From positions 13,446 to 54,251 of the forward strand of contig NZ_KB899431.1 of NCBI RefSeq assembly GCF_000378205.1: a stretch of 40,806 nt of DNA, given 5' to 3'. This document shows positions 1 through 7,592 of this stretch, piece after piece. This stretch comes from Sediminispirochaeta bajacaliforniensis DSM 16054 (lineage in GTDB: Bacteria; Spirochaetota; Spirochaetia; DSM-16054; Sediminispirochaetaceae). The stretch's first letter is position 1; every line of letters starts with the position of its first letter. A program made the position numbers and the translations under genes. The notes below the pieces were generated by a model that made no database searches, was not told the DNA's origin, and was given only the letters and a program-made list of their open reading frames with translations.

Positions 1-450
1 GAGGAAGCAGAAGAGCTCGAAGAGGTCGGGGAACTTGAGGCAGCCGAGGAACCTGAAGAGATAGAAGAGCTTGCCGAACTCGAGGGAACGGCCGAACCGG
101 AAGAGCCCGCAGCAGCCGAAGCGCCGGAGGCCCTTACCGAGCCGGAGGAGCTCGAAGAGGTTGGGGAACTTGAGGCAGCCGAGGAGCCCGAAGAGATAGA
201 AGAGCTTGCCGAACTTGAGGAGCCTGAAGCCCTTGAGGAAGTGGAAGAGCTCGAAGAGGTCGGGGAACTTGAGGCAGCCGAGGAACCTGAAGAGATAGAA
301 GATCTTGCCGAACTTGAGGAGCCGGAAGCCCTCGAGGAAGCAGAGGAGCTCGAAGAGGTTGGGGAGCTCGAGACGGTCGAGGAACCTGAAGAGATAGAGG
401 AGCTTGCCGAACTCGAGGAGCCGGAACCCCTCGAGGAAGCAGAAGAGCTC
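1..450 (+). repeat. 99-bp in-frame tandem repeats (33-residue Glu-rich unit)
   Basis: The core GAGCTCGAAGAGGT (first copy GAAGAGCTCGAAGAGGT) recurs with its CTC codon at positions 16, 151, 250, 349 and 448. The last three intervals are exactly 99 bases; the first is 135 bases because of a 36-base in-frame insertion. Copies are almost identical at the DNA level, with mostly third-position changes, which points to recent duplication. The repeat continues beyond the left edge, so the copy number is not known. Confidence 0.85.
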
Positions 451-1848
451 GAAGAGACCCGGGAAATACTAGAAGAAACCACTAACGCTGAGAAACCGGA
501 AGATACGGCAGTTCCAGAGCGAGCGTCACTGTTGCTCACGGAATTAAAAAACTTGTCTGGTTTTGGAGAACGCGAGAAAATATTTGCTCGAAAAGAGTTG
601 GAATCTCAGTTGGAGGACGCTTACTTTTCAGAAGTAGGTGGCTCCATATCCGATGGCGACCGGGATGGAGAGGTTCTGGACTTTCTCGAGCTGGTAGCCA
701 GAAATGATGCCGAGGCCTCTGAGTTGGAGTATGTTTCGGGAGAACCCATACCGTTTGACCGGACCCGTATGTATGCAGGAGCCTTTTCCTATCAACCGGT
801 ACTCGGTTTTCTGGAAGCGGTCGGAGAAGAGAAGAGCGGTGGAAGGGAGAATGGTAGTATGGCCGATTTGTCGGATAAACATGGTGATTTCAAGAATCTG
901 CCTGAAAAAGAGATGGAAGAGGCTGCCGATCTGGAAGGGCTTGAAGAACCCGAAGAGCTCGAAGAGATAGAGGAACTCGAAGAGATAGAAGAGTTAGAAG
1001 AGGTCGGGGAGCTTGAAGAGCTTGCTTCGGAACCGGAGAAAGGTGATTTCGGGCAGCTTAAGGAAGACAAACGGTTACGGCTTTATTGTCTTGGTGATTT
1101 GAGCAAAGCCGATGATAGGGAAGGGAATACCATCGCTTTGGAGGATGGGGTGTTTCAAATCGCCGATTCGCTTGTGAGAAATACTACCACCCGCAAGAAT
1201 GACGAGCTTGGGGCCCTGGTGGGTGAGGTTCTTGCCGATGGTCGCCATGCTCCCGACAGTAGCCATGAGCCTTTTGTTTCGACAGGCGGTATCGATTCAC
1301 TGTTCGGCGGCGAGGCTGTGATTCCGGAATTCGACGATATCGTCGAAGAGGGGGGAGGGGAGTTTCACAGAGATGACGCTCTTACGGCTCTACCCGAAGG
1401 TGTCTCGCTTTTTGATGATACCAGCTTTCTTTTAGACCGATACCTTTCTCGCTTTAAATCCGGAACCATCGGCCTGATGAAAGCTCTCATGAAAATATCC
1501 CAGAAGCTGGGGGCCATGTATGCGGCGCTCCTTGTTGAAAAGGAGACGGACTGGGAGATCGATTATTCGGTCGGCTTTAATAAAAAAAGCCTTGAGACAT
1601 TTCGCTTTGATCATGACGAACCAATCGTAGCAGAGGTGTTTGCAAAACGCTTGTTTGCCACCTTTACTTCGGGAGCACAACTTTCCTCTTATTTTCATGA
1701 GAAGATGTGTGAGGATGACCGTCGCTATGCAAAGGGGATGATTTTTATTCCCGTCGTTTATGAGAGAAAAGCCTCATACCTTTTTGTAAGTTTGCGAAAA
1801 CCAGAAGCGGGTATCGAATCGGTTGTTTCGAAGCTAAATCAGCTATAG
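1..1848 (+). CDS. Glu-rich tandem-repeat protein with possible GAF-like C-terminal domain (5' end outside window)
   Basis: The frame is open from the first base, so the 5' end lies outside the window; 615 residues are visible. A GTG at 241 could be mistaken for the start, but the repeat continues upstream in frame. About the first 155 visible residues are tandem Glu/Leu/Pro-rich repeats of 33 residues, with a second Glu-rich stretch near residues 304-345. The middle is acidic and low in complexity. The last 140 residues (about 475-615) look folded, with alternating hydrophobic strands, a KALMKISQKLGAMYAALL helix and a closing strand-rich part; this resembles a small GAF-like sensor domain, but I see no diagnostic motif. 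No signal peptide can be judged because the N-terminus is missing. It precedes the rny promoter and ends 59 bases before rny. Function unknown; an acidic scaffold or adaptor is a guess. Confidence 0.75.
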   Translation, partial: EEAEELEEVGELEAAEEPEEIEELAELEGTAEPEEPAAAEAPEALTEPEELEEVGELEAAEEPEEIEELAELEEPEALEEVEELEEVGELEAAEEPEEIEDLAELEEPEALEEAEELEEVGELETVEEPEEIEELAELEEPEPLEEAEELEETREILEETTNAEKPEDTAVPERASLLLTELKNLSGFGEREKIFARKELESQLEDAYFSEVGGSISDGDRDGEVLDFLELVARNDAEASELEYVSGEPIPFDRTRMYAGAFSYQPVLGFLEAVGEEKSGGRENGSMADLSDKHGDFKNLPEKEMEEAADLEGLEEPEELEEIEELEEIEELEEVGELEELASEPEKGDFGQLKEDKRLRLYCLGDLSKADDREGNTIALEDGVFQIADSLVRNTTTRKNDELGALVGEVLADGRHAPDSSHEPFVSTGGIDSLFGGEAVIPEFDDIVEEGGGEFHRDDALTALPEGVSLFDDTSFLLDRYLSRFKSGTIGLMKALMKISQKLGAMYAALLVEKETDWEIDYSVGFNKKSLETFRFDHDEPIVAEVFAKRLFATFTSGAQLSSYFHEKMCEDDRRYAKGMIFIPVVYERKASYLFVSLRKPEAGIESVVSKLNQL

Positions 1849-1849
1849 C

Positions 1850-1881
1850 TTGACAACTGGGTAGGTTATCCTTACTATAAG
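1850..1881 (+). promoter_or_regulatory. Predicted sigma-70-type promoter of rny
   Basis: A perfect TTGACA (1850-1855) is followed by TACTAT at 1873-1878 (17-base spacer) overlapping TATAAG at 1876-1881. It begins at the stop codon of the upstream gene and lies 26 bases before the rny ATG, which has a strong AGGAGG-type ribosome binding site. Confidence 0.6.
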
Positions 1882-1907
1882 CGGTAATCTGGAGTAGGAG
1901 GAGTCTA

Positions 1908-3437
1908 ATGACTGTCGTATTGGCAATCGTTCTCCCCGTCTCCGGTTTGATTCTAGGTTGGACAATACGATGGCTGTATGCCAGATTCCAGCTTTCTTCT
2001 TCTGAACAGAAAGCTGAACGGGTAAAACAAGAGGCAGTCAAAGAAGCTGAAGCAAAGCGTAGGGAGTTGATTCTTGAGACAAAGGATGAACTACTTCGGG
2101 AAAGAAATCAGCAGGAACGAGAGTTCCGTGAAAGAAGAAATGAGTTGCAGCGACTGGAAAGGAGGTTGCTGCAGAAAGAGGAAAATCTAGAAAAAAAGCA
2201 GTCTGATCTGGATATCCAGAAACAGAAGCTTGCAGACCGGGACGGTAAGATACGGGAACGAGAAGTTTTCCTCGATGAGGAGGAACAGAAATGGAAGGCA
2301 GAGCTTGAAAGGGTTGCGGGAATTTCGTCCGACGAAGCGAAGCAGCTTATTATTCAGTCTCTGGAAAGTGAGGCCCGTCATGATGCGCAGGTTCTCATAA
2401 ATAAGATTGAGCAGGAAGCTCAGACGCTTGCCGAGAGGCGGGCACGTGATATTATCGTAACCTCGATTCAAAGGATCGCAACAGATGTCAGTTCCGATGT
2501 GACAATCAGTTCTGTCAGCCTGCCCAACGATGAAATGAAGGGGCGGATCATTGGCCGCGAGGGGCGGAATATTCGGACCCTTGAAACCTTAACGGGGGTG
2601 GATATCATCATCGATGATACTCCCGAAGCGGTTGTTATTTCCTGTTTTGATCCCATCAGGAAGGAGATTGCGAAAGTTGCTCTCGAGCGACTTATTCAGG
2701 ATGGGAGGATTCATCCTGCCCGAATAGAAGAGGTCGTGCTTAAGGTTACGAAAGAGATCAATCAGATCATTTTTGATGAGGGAGAAAAGGTCTTCTTTGA
2801 CCTCGGTATCCACAATCTCAACCAAGAGGCCATACGGGCCCTGGGCCGGCTCTACTATCGGACCAGTTACGGCCAGAATGTGCTCAAACACTCAAAAGAG
2901 GTGGCTGTTCTTGCCGGGATGATTGCCGCGGAGATCGGTGCGGATCGGGAGATCGCCAAACGGGGTGGCTTGTTGCATGACATTGGGAAAGGGATTGAGA
3001 CCGATAGCGACGGTAACCATGCCGAGCTGGGAGCGGAGTTGGCTCGCAAGCTTGGGGAGGATCCGCGGGTTATTAATTCGATTCTCAGCCACCATAACGA
3101 TGTGGAACCCAATTGTGTCGAGTCTGTTATTGTTCAGATCGCCGATGCGATTTCCGCTTCAAGGCCCGGTGCACGAAGGGAAACCCTCAATAACTACATC
3201 AAGCGTTTGGAAAACCTTGAACAGCTTTCCGAAAGCTTTGAGGGGGTTGAAAAGGCGTATGCAATCCAGGCCGGGCGTGAGCTGCGCATTATGGTGAACC
3301 ATGAGTCTGTGGATGATGATCGGGCCAAGGAACTGGCGAAAGATATCGCCAAGAAGATCGAGGCTGAGCTTCGTTATCCCGGAAGAATCAAGGTGACTAT
3401 CATCCGTGAGACACGGGTAGTGGAATATGCCAGATAA
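1908..3437 (+). CDS. rny: Ribonuclease Y
   Basis: 509 residues, the usual length for RNase Y, the membrane-anchored endoribonuclease that starts mRNA decay in many bacteria lacking RNase E. Residues 3-24 form one hydrophobic segment, followed by a charged coiled coil (about 30-150). A KH RNA-binding domain starts near residue 210 ([15 protein letters not shown]). The HD domain carries the catalytic pair H357-D358 in LLHDIGKG. The C-terminus is the conserved alpha/beta end of the family. The start is set by GGAGTAGGAGGAG just upstream of the ATG. It overlaps ymdB by 11 bases, the same rny-ymdB pairing as in Bacillus. A RicT homologue, whose Bacillus counterpart works with RNase Y, is encoded later in the window (32546-33460). 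Confidence 0.97.
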   Translation: MTVVLAIVLPVSGLILGWTIRWLYARFQLSSSEQKAERVKQEAVKEAEAKRRELILETKDELLRERNQQEREFRERRNELQRLERRLLQKEENLEKKQSDLDIQKQKLADRDGKIREREVFLDEEEQKWKAELERVAGISSDEAKQLIIQSLESEARHDAQVLINKIEQEAQTLAERRARDIIVTSIQRIATDVSSDVTISSVSLPNDEMKGRIIGREGRNIRTLETLTGVDIIIDDTPEAVVISCFDPIRKEIAKVALERLIQDGRIHPARIEEVVLKVTKEINQIIFDEGEKVFFDLGIHNLNQEAIRALGRLYYRTSYGQNVLKHSKEVAVLAGMIAAEIGADREIAKRGGLLHDIGKGIETDSDGNHAELGAELARKLGEDPRVINSILSHHNDVEPNCVESVIVQIADAISASRPGARRETLNNYIKRLENLEQLSESFEGVEKAYAIQAGRELRIMVNHESVDDDRAKELAKDIAKKIEAELRYPGRIKVTIIRETRVVEYAR

Positions 3438-4221
3438 GATTACGGTCCTGCTTCTCGGTGATGTCTTCGGCCAGCCGGGATGCAGGGCTCTTTTTGTTGG
3501 ATTGAAATCTCTTGCAAAGGAGTGCCGTGCCGATCTTGTGGTCGTGAACGGTGAGAATGCTGCCGACGGTTTCGGAATTACTCCCGAGATCGCCGACAGG
3601 CTTTTTGCTTCCGGTGCCGATGTCCTTACCTCCGGTAACCACATATGGCAAAAGCGTGAAATTCTTCCCTTTCTCGACAGCCAGGAACGGATGCTTCGTC
3701 CCGGAAATTACCCTCCCGGGGTCCCGGGGCACGGGAGTTGTATTGTCGAGGTCAAAGGGGTAAAGGTCGGTGTGCTTAACCTTCAGGGGCGGCTTAGAAT
3801 GGGTGATCTTGATTGTCCTTTTCGTGTCGGTGCCGATATGGTACGGAAGCTTCGTGAAAAGGCTAAGGTCATTGTAGTGGATTTTCATGCCGAGGCGCCC
3901 GAAGAGAAGGAGGCCCTTGCCTTTTATCTTGATGGCCAGGTTTCCTCGGTTACCGGAACCCATACCCATGTTCAGACCGCCGATGAGCGGATCTATCCTA
4001 AAGGCACGGCCTATATCTCCGATATTGGCATGACCGGTCCCGTTGACAGTGTTATCGGCTGCGACATGGAAATCTCTCTTCGTCGTTCGGCAACACAGAT
4101 GCCCTTGAAAATGGAGGTTTCTGATACTCCCGCTGCTATTCAGGGCGTCAAGATTGAGATCGATGTCGCTTCGGGAAAGGCTTTGTCGATTGAACGGGTG
4201 GTAAAGCATTCTCTTGTCTAA
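3427..4221 (+). CDS. ymdB: YmdB-family metallophosphoesterase
   Basis: 264 residues, the normal size for the TIGR00282/YmdB family of dinuclear-metal phosphodiesterases; Bacillus YmdB cleaves 2',3'-cyclic nucleotides and affects biofilm and sporulation decisions. Family motifs are present in order: GDVFGQPG near the N-terminus, [36 protein letters not shown] and SDIGMTGP, covering the metal ligands and the catalytic region. The ATG lies inside the end of rny, so translation is probably coupled. The link to RNase Y is by conserved neighbourhood; the direct substrate in this organism is not shown. Confidence 0.93.
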   Translation: MPDKITVLLLGDVFGQPGCRALFVGLKSLAKECRADLVVVNGENAADGFGITPEIADRLFASGADVLTSGNHIWQKREILPFLDSQERMLRPGNYPPGVPGHGSCIVEVKGVKVGVLNLQGRLRMGDLDCPFRVGADMVRKLREKAKVIVVDFHAEAPEEKEALAFYLDGQVSSVTGTHTHVQTADERIYPKGTAYISDIGMTGPVDSVIGCDMEISLRRSATQMPLKMEVSDTPAAIQGVKIEIDVASGKALSIERVVKHSLV

Positions 4222-4230
4222 TTGTATTCA

Positions 4231-5007
4231 ATGAAACGAATTCCGCTTCTCGCATTATTGAAAAAGCGATATCCCGATCTTGATGCGGATGATCTCTATG
4301 CCCGTATTGTCTGCGGTGAGGTTTTTATCGCTGAAGAGCGGATCAGCGATCCGAAACACTTGGTGCCTGCCGACAGCGTCCCTGCCTTTCGCGTCCGTCG
4401 CTTTGTTTCACGGGGCGGGGAAAAACTGGAGGAGGCAATACGTCGCCTGGGTATCGATGTTACGGGATTAATATTCGTCGATGCAGGGGCTTCTACCGGG
4501 GGGTTTACCGACTGTCTCTTATCCCGTGGTGCCGCCATAGTCCATGCCGTCGACGTTGGGTATAACCAGCTTGCCTACTCCTTGCGGAAAGACCCCCGGG
4601 TTATCGTCCATGAACGTACCAACATCATGGAGCTTGAGGCCCTGAATCCTGTGCCGGATGCTGCTGTTGCCGATCTGTCGTTTCGTTCCCTCAGGGGGGC
4701 TGCTTCTAAGATTCTTGCGCTCACCAGACTCGGCTGGGGGCTTGTGCTTTTTAAGCCGCAGTTTGAACGGGCTTCCGGTTTGCTTGACGGAGGGGAACGT
4801 ACTTACCCTTTCGACGGTGTGGTCCGAAATAACGATGAGCGGCGGCATTTGCTTAACGAGTTGAAGAAGCGACTGTCCGAAGAGGGTATTGCAACTGCTG
4901 CGGCAATCGAATCTCCTGTTCCCGGCAGAAAGAAAGGAAACAGGGAGATTGTCCTCCTGATTCATCAAGGTGATGTCGCACCGCCTTGCTTTGATCCTCC
5001 TACTTGA
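4231..5007 (+). CDS. tlyA: TlyA-family rRNA 2'-O-methyltransferase (hemolysin A family)
   Basis: About 258 residues. The N-terminus is an S4-type RNA-binding domain (ending in FVSRGGEKLEEAI), followed by an FtsJ/RrmJ-like SAM methyltransferase domain with the SAM-binding motif DAGASTGGFTDCLL and a later LFKPQFE. The C-terminal SPVPGRKKGNREI is also typical. Family members methylate ribosomal cytidines; the older 'hemolysin' label is indirect. The start at 4231 (ATG) gives MKRIPLLALL; a TTG at 4222 directly after the ymdB stop is the alternative. Neither has a good ribosome binding site, so translation may depend on coupling from ymdB. Its end overlaps the convergent GerMN gene by 8 bases. Confidence 0.9.
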   Translation: MKRIPLLALLKKRYPDLDADDLYARIVCGEVFIAEERISDPKHLVPADSVPAFRVRRFVSRGGEKLEEAIRRLGIDVTGLIFVDAGASTGGFTDCLLSRGAAIVHAVDVGYNQLAYSLRKDPRVIVHERTNIMELEALNPVPDAAVADLSFRSLRGAASKILALTRLGWGLVLFKPQFERASGLLDGGERTYPFDGVVRNNDERRHLLNELKKRLSEEGIATAAAIESPVPGRKKGNREIVLLIHQGDVAPPCFDPPT

Positions 5008-5773
5008 ATGAGTCCCGGCCAATGGGGTTCGCAATGGTAAGCCCTTCGGTGGCGATATAGTCCTTTTTCTTGCCATTGATGGTGATTTGGACCGATTTGA
5101 CGGTGGAAAATTCCGTTGCGGTGTAGACTACCTGTTTCAGTGCCGCATTCGCGCCCTCGACACCAAATTCGTTAAAGGCGAAAGTTTCGGAGAAATCTAC
5201 ATAGGCGACCCCGTTTCTTACCATAACGGATCGTAGCGCCGTCCCTTCGGGGATCAAGGAAATCATTCCTTTGTTTAATTCCGCCGTCGTCAGCCCCTTC
5301 AATAGTGCTTCCAAGGTCCTTGTCAAGGGTGAAGATTCGTAATAGACGGGCCTTGTTACGTGTTGAAGGGCGATTTCTCCTGAATCGCCAACCATCACAA
5401 AGTAGAGAATCGAGGTCCGAAGCTTTTGTTCCACGAGAGGCTTTTCTGCCGGCTTTTCCTGTTCCGGTTCGTCCAGGTTTTCAACCGGTAGTTCTTTTTC
5501 AATAACCTCCGGTTCCTTTGGCCTTTCTTGGACTTGGTCGGAAGGCTCTATGGTCGGCCTTTCTTCGGCGGGCGGCTTTTCTTCCTCCGGGGAGATGCGC
5601 TTGACCTCCGGTTCCTTTGTATCCTTTTGTACCGTCTTCAAAAGGGTATCGAATCCTGTCGTCTCCAGAACGGAACTGATTCGTTCCCTGCTGAAAAGGA
5701 AGATCACGAGTGCCAATAAAATTAATGCTATCCAGAAGAGACAGCCTAAAGAGCTGTTTTTTTTACGTGCCAT
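5000..5773 (-). CDS. GerMN-domain single-pass membrane protein
   Basis: 257 residues. A short basic N-terminus (MARKKN) is followed by a hydrophobic segment at about residues 9-28, a Pro/Glu-rich linker (about 45-115), then a C-terminal domain (about 118-250) resembling the GerMN 'sporulation and spore germination' domain, seen as TRTLEALLKGLTTAELNKG, SLIPEGTALRSV, VRNGVAYVDFS and QVVYTATEF. The domain is widespread outside spore formers, so it says nothing about sporulation; it is usually extracytoplasmic, and here it would sit outside the inner membrane on a flexible tether. The ATG has no Shine-Dalgarno sequence; a GATAAT on the minus strand (5784-5779) lies a few bases before it. It is divergent from ptsI and convergent with tlyA. 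Confidence 0.8.
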   Translation of the reverse strand: MARKKNSSLGCLFWIALILLALVIFLFSRERISSVLETTGFDTLLKTVQKDTKEPEVKRISPEEEKPPAEERPTIEPSDQVQERPKEPEVIEKELPVENLDEPEQEKPAEKPLVEQKLRTSILYFVMVGDSGEIALQHVTRPVYYESSPLTRTLEALLKGLTTAELNKGMISLIPEGTALRSVMVRNGVAYVDFSETFAFNEFGVEGANAALKQVVYTATEFSTVKSVQITINGKKKDYIATEGLTIANPIGRDSFK

Positions 5774-5807
5774 AGTACATTATCTATCGGCATCAATTGC
5801 CGTTGGT

Positions 5808-5836
5808 TTGACACCGAAGCCAAAACTCCGTATAGT
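5808..5836 (+). promoter_or_regulatory. Predicted promoter of ptsI, giving a nearly leaderless mRNA
   Basis: Perfect TTGACA (5808-5813), a 17-base spacer and TATAGT (5831-5836, 5 of 6 consensus). Transcription would begin around 5842-5844, only a few bases before the ptsI ATG at 5847. Confidence 0.7.
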
Positions 5837-5846
5837 TTTAGCTGCG

Positions 5847-7592
5847 ATGAAAACGTTCAAAGGCATATCCGCCAGTCCCGGTATTGTTATTGGTAAGGTC
5901 TTTCTGTATGTCGATGATGCCGGTCAGATCCCTAAATATACGATTCCCGCAGATCAGGTAGATACGGAGCTCGAACGTTTTTTCGTGGCTGCTGGGAAGG
6001 CTGCTGAGGAGATACGGGATCTTCAGGCCAAGGCTTCTTTGACCATGCGGAAGGAAGAGAGTAAAATCCTCGATTCCCACGTTTTGATGCTGAGTGATCC
6101 GGAATTTACAAAGCGCATCGAAGAAAGTATCCGTTCTCAGCTATTGAATGCCGAATGGGTGCTCTATACGACCATTAATCAACTTGTGGAACCTCTCGAG
6201 AATTCCGCAGATACCTATTTACGCGAGCGAACCATTGATATTCGTGATGTTGCCAAGCGGGTTTACAATCATCTGCTCTACCGGGATCGGATCAATCTCT
6301 CCGATCTTGACCAGGAGGTGATCCTGGTTACCCACGATCTTCTGCCTTCCGATGCATTGGCCATGAACAAACAGTCGGTAAAGGGTATCGCAATGGATGC
6401 GGGAGGAAAGACAAGTCATACTGCTATTCTCGCTCGCTCCTTTGAGATCCCTGCGGTTCTGGGTCTCTCTTCGATAAGTAGTAGTGCCGCTACCGGAGAT
6501 GCGATCATCATTGACGGTACTTCCGGTACTGTTTTGCTCAAGCCGGACCAGAAGACCCTCACGACCTATGAAAAGCGCATCAGGGCCTGGCAAAAACGTG
6601 AAGTTGAACTCTTGACATTAAATGAACTACCGGCCGAAACCAGAGACGGTAAACGAATTGTTCTGAAGGCTAATATCGAGGTACCTGAGGAGACCGAATC
6701 CGCCATTGCCCACGGGGCAGAAGGGATAGGCTTGTATCGATCCGAGTTCCTTTTTCTGCAGCCGGGCGGCTATTCCTCTGAGGACGTTCAATACGAGGCC
6801 TATGCCAGGGTTCTTAAGGCGATGGCTCCCTACGGGGAGGTTACCATCCGTACGCTGGATGTGGGTGGCGATAAGGTCATTCCCGGGGTTGCTGGATTGG
6901 ATGAGAAAAATCCGATACTCGGCTGGCGTGCCGTTCGCTTCTGCCTTTCCCGAAAGGATCTTTTCAGAACCCAGCTGCGTGCCATGCTGCGGGCTTCTGT
7001 TCATGGAAGGCTTCGAATCATGTTTCCCATGATCAGCGGCATTGAAGAACTTGAAAATGTTCTGGCGCTTTTGGATGAGTGCCGGCAGCAGCTTCGGGAA
7101 GAGAACATCCCTTTTGCCGAGGATATCCCGGTAGGGATTATGATCGAGGTCCCTTCTGCCGCTTTGACCGCAGACATCCTTGCGCGCAAAGTTGATTTTT
7201 TCTCGATCGGAACAAACGACCTGATTCAGTATACCATCGCTGTCGACCGCGGTAACGAAAAGATTGCCTATCTCTATGAGCCTTTTCATCCCGGAGTGCT
7301 TCGCCTCCTCAAACGGATCATCGAAGATGCTCACAATGCGGGTATTCCCGTCGCCATGTGTGGCGAGGTGGCGGGAGATCCCTATGCGGCTGTCATTTTG
7401 CTCGGTTTCGGATTGGATGTGTTCAGTATGAGTTCCTTCGGGATTCCCGAAGTGAAGAAAATCATCCGCTCGGTTTCCATGAGTGAAGCGGAAGAGCTTG
7501 TCGGTACGATCATGGAAATGAAATCTTACAAAGAAATTGATAGTTATGTGAGGAGTTGGATGAATGAGCGTTTCGATCTCGCAGTCACCTGA
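5847..7592 (+). CDS. ptsI: Phosphoenolpyruvate-protein phosphotransferase (PTS enzyme I)
   Basis: 581 residues, close to the usual 570-580. Enzyme I moves phosphate from phosphoenolpyruvate to HPr, the first step of PTS sugar uptake in the cytoplasm. The N-terminus MKTFKGISASPG is canonical and fixes the start; the open frame runs upstream to 5550, but that part is antisense to the GerMN gene and unlike the family. The phosphorylated histidine is H191 in GGKTSHTAILARS. The PEP-binding barrel includes GLYRSEFLF, TLDVGGDK, GIMIEVPSAA, FFSIGTNDLIQYT and the active-site C505 in VAMCGEVAGD. There is no Shine-Dalgarno sequence, and a consensus promoter ends 10 bases before the ATG. Its end overlaps der by 29 bases. 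HPr and the sugar-specific components are not in the window. Confidence 0.97.
   Translation: MKTFKGISASPGIVIGKVFLYVDDAGQIPKYTIPADQVDTELERFFVAAGKAAEEIRDLQAKASLTMRKEESKILDSHVLMLSDPEFTKRIEESIRSQLLNAEWVLYTTINQLVEPLENSADTYLRERTIDIRDVAKRVYNHLLYRDRINLSDLDQEVILVTHDLLPSDALAMNKQSVKGIAMDAGGKTSHTAILARSFEIPAVLGLSSISSSAATGDAIIIDGTSGTVLLKPDQKTLTTYEKRIRAWQKREVELLTLNELPAETRDGKRIVLKANIEVPEETESAIAHGAEGIGLYRSEFLFLQPGGYSSEDVQYEAYARVLKAMAPYGEVTIRTLDVGGDKVIPGVAGLDEKNPILGWRAVRFCLSRKDLFRTQLRAMLRASVHGRLRIMFPMISGIEELENVLALLDECRQQLREENIPFAEDIPVGIMIEVPSAALTADILARKVDFFSIGTNDLIQYTIAVDRGNEKIAYLYEPFHPGVLRLLKRIIEDAHNAGIPVAMCGEVAGDPYAAVILLGFGLDVFSMSSFGIPEVKKIIRSVSMSEAEELVGTIMEMKSYKEIDSYVRSWMNERFDLAVT

Noticed and set aside
241-1848. 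Complete gene starting at GTG 241
   Set aside because: The same frame and the same 33-residue repeat continue upstream to base 1, so GTG 241 is an internal Val codon.
3400-4209. 269-codon minus-strand open frame
   Set aside because: It lies opposite ymdB, a clear family member; the minus frame has no recognisable protein pattern.
5000-5773. Sporulation gene because of the GerMN domain
   Set aside because: The domain is common in non-sporulating bacteria, and no other sporulation gene is in the window.
5550-5846. N-terminal extension of PtsI
   Set aside because: The open frame upstream of 5847 is antisense to the GerMN gene; MKTFKGISASPG at 5847 is the normal enzyme I N-terminus.
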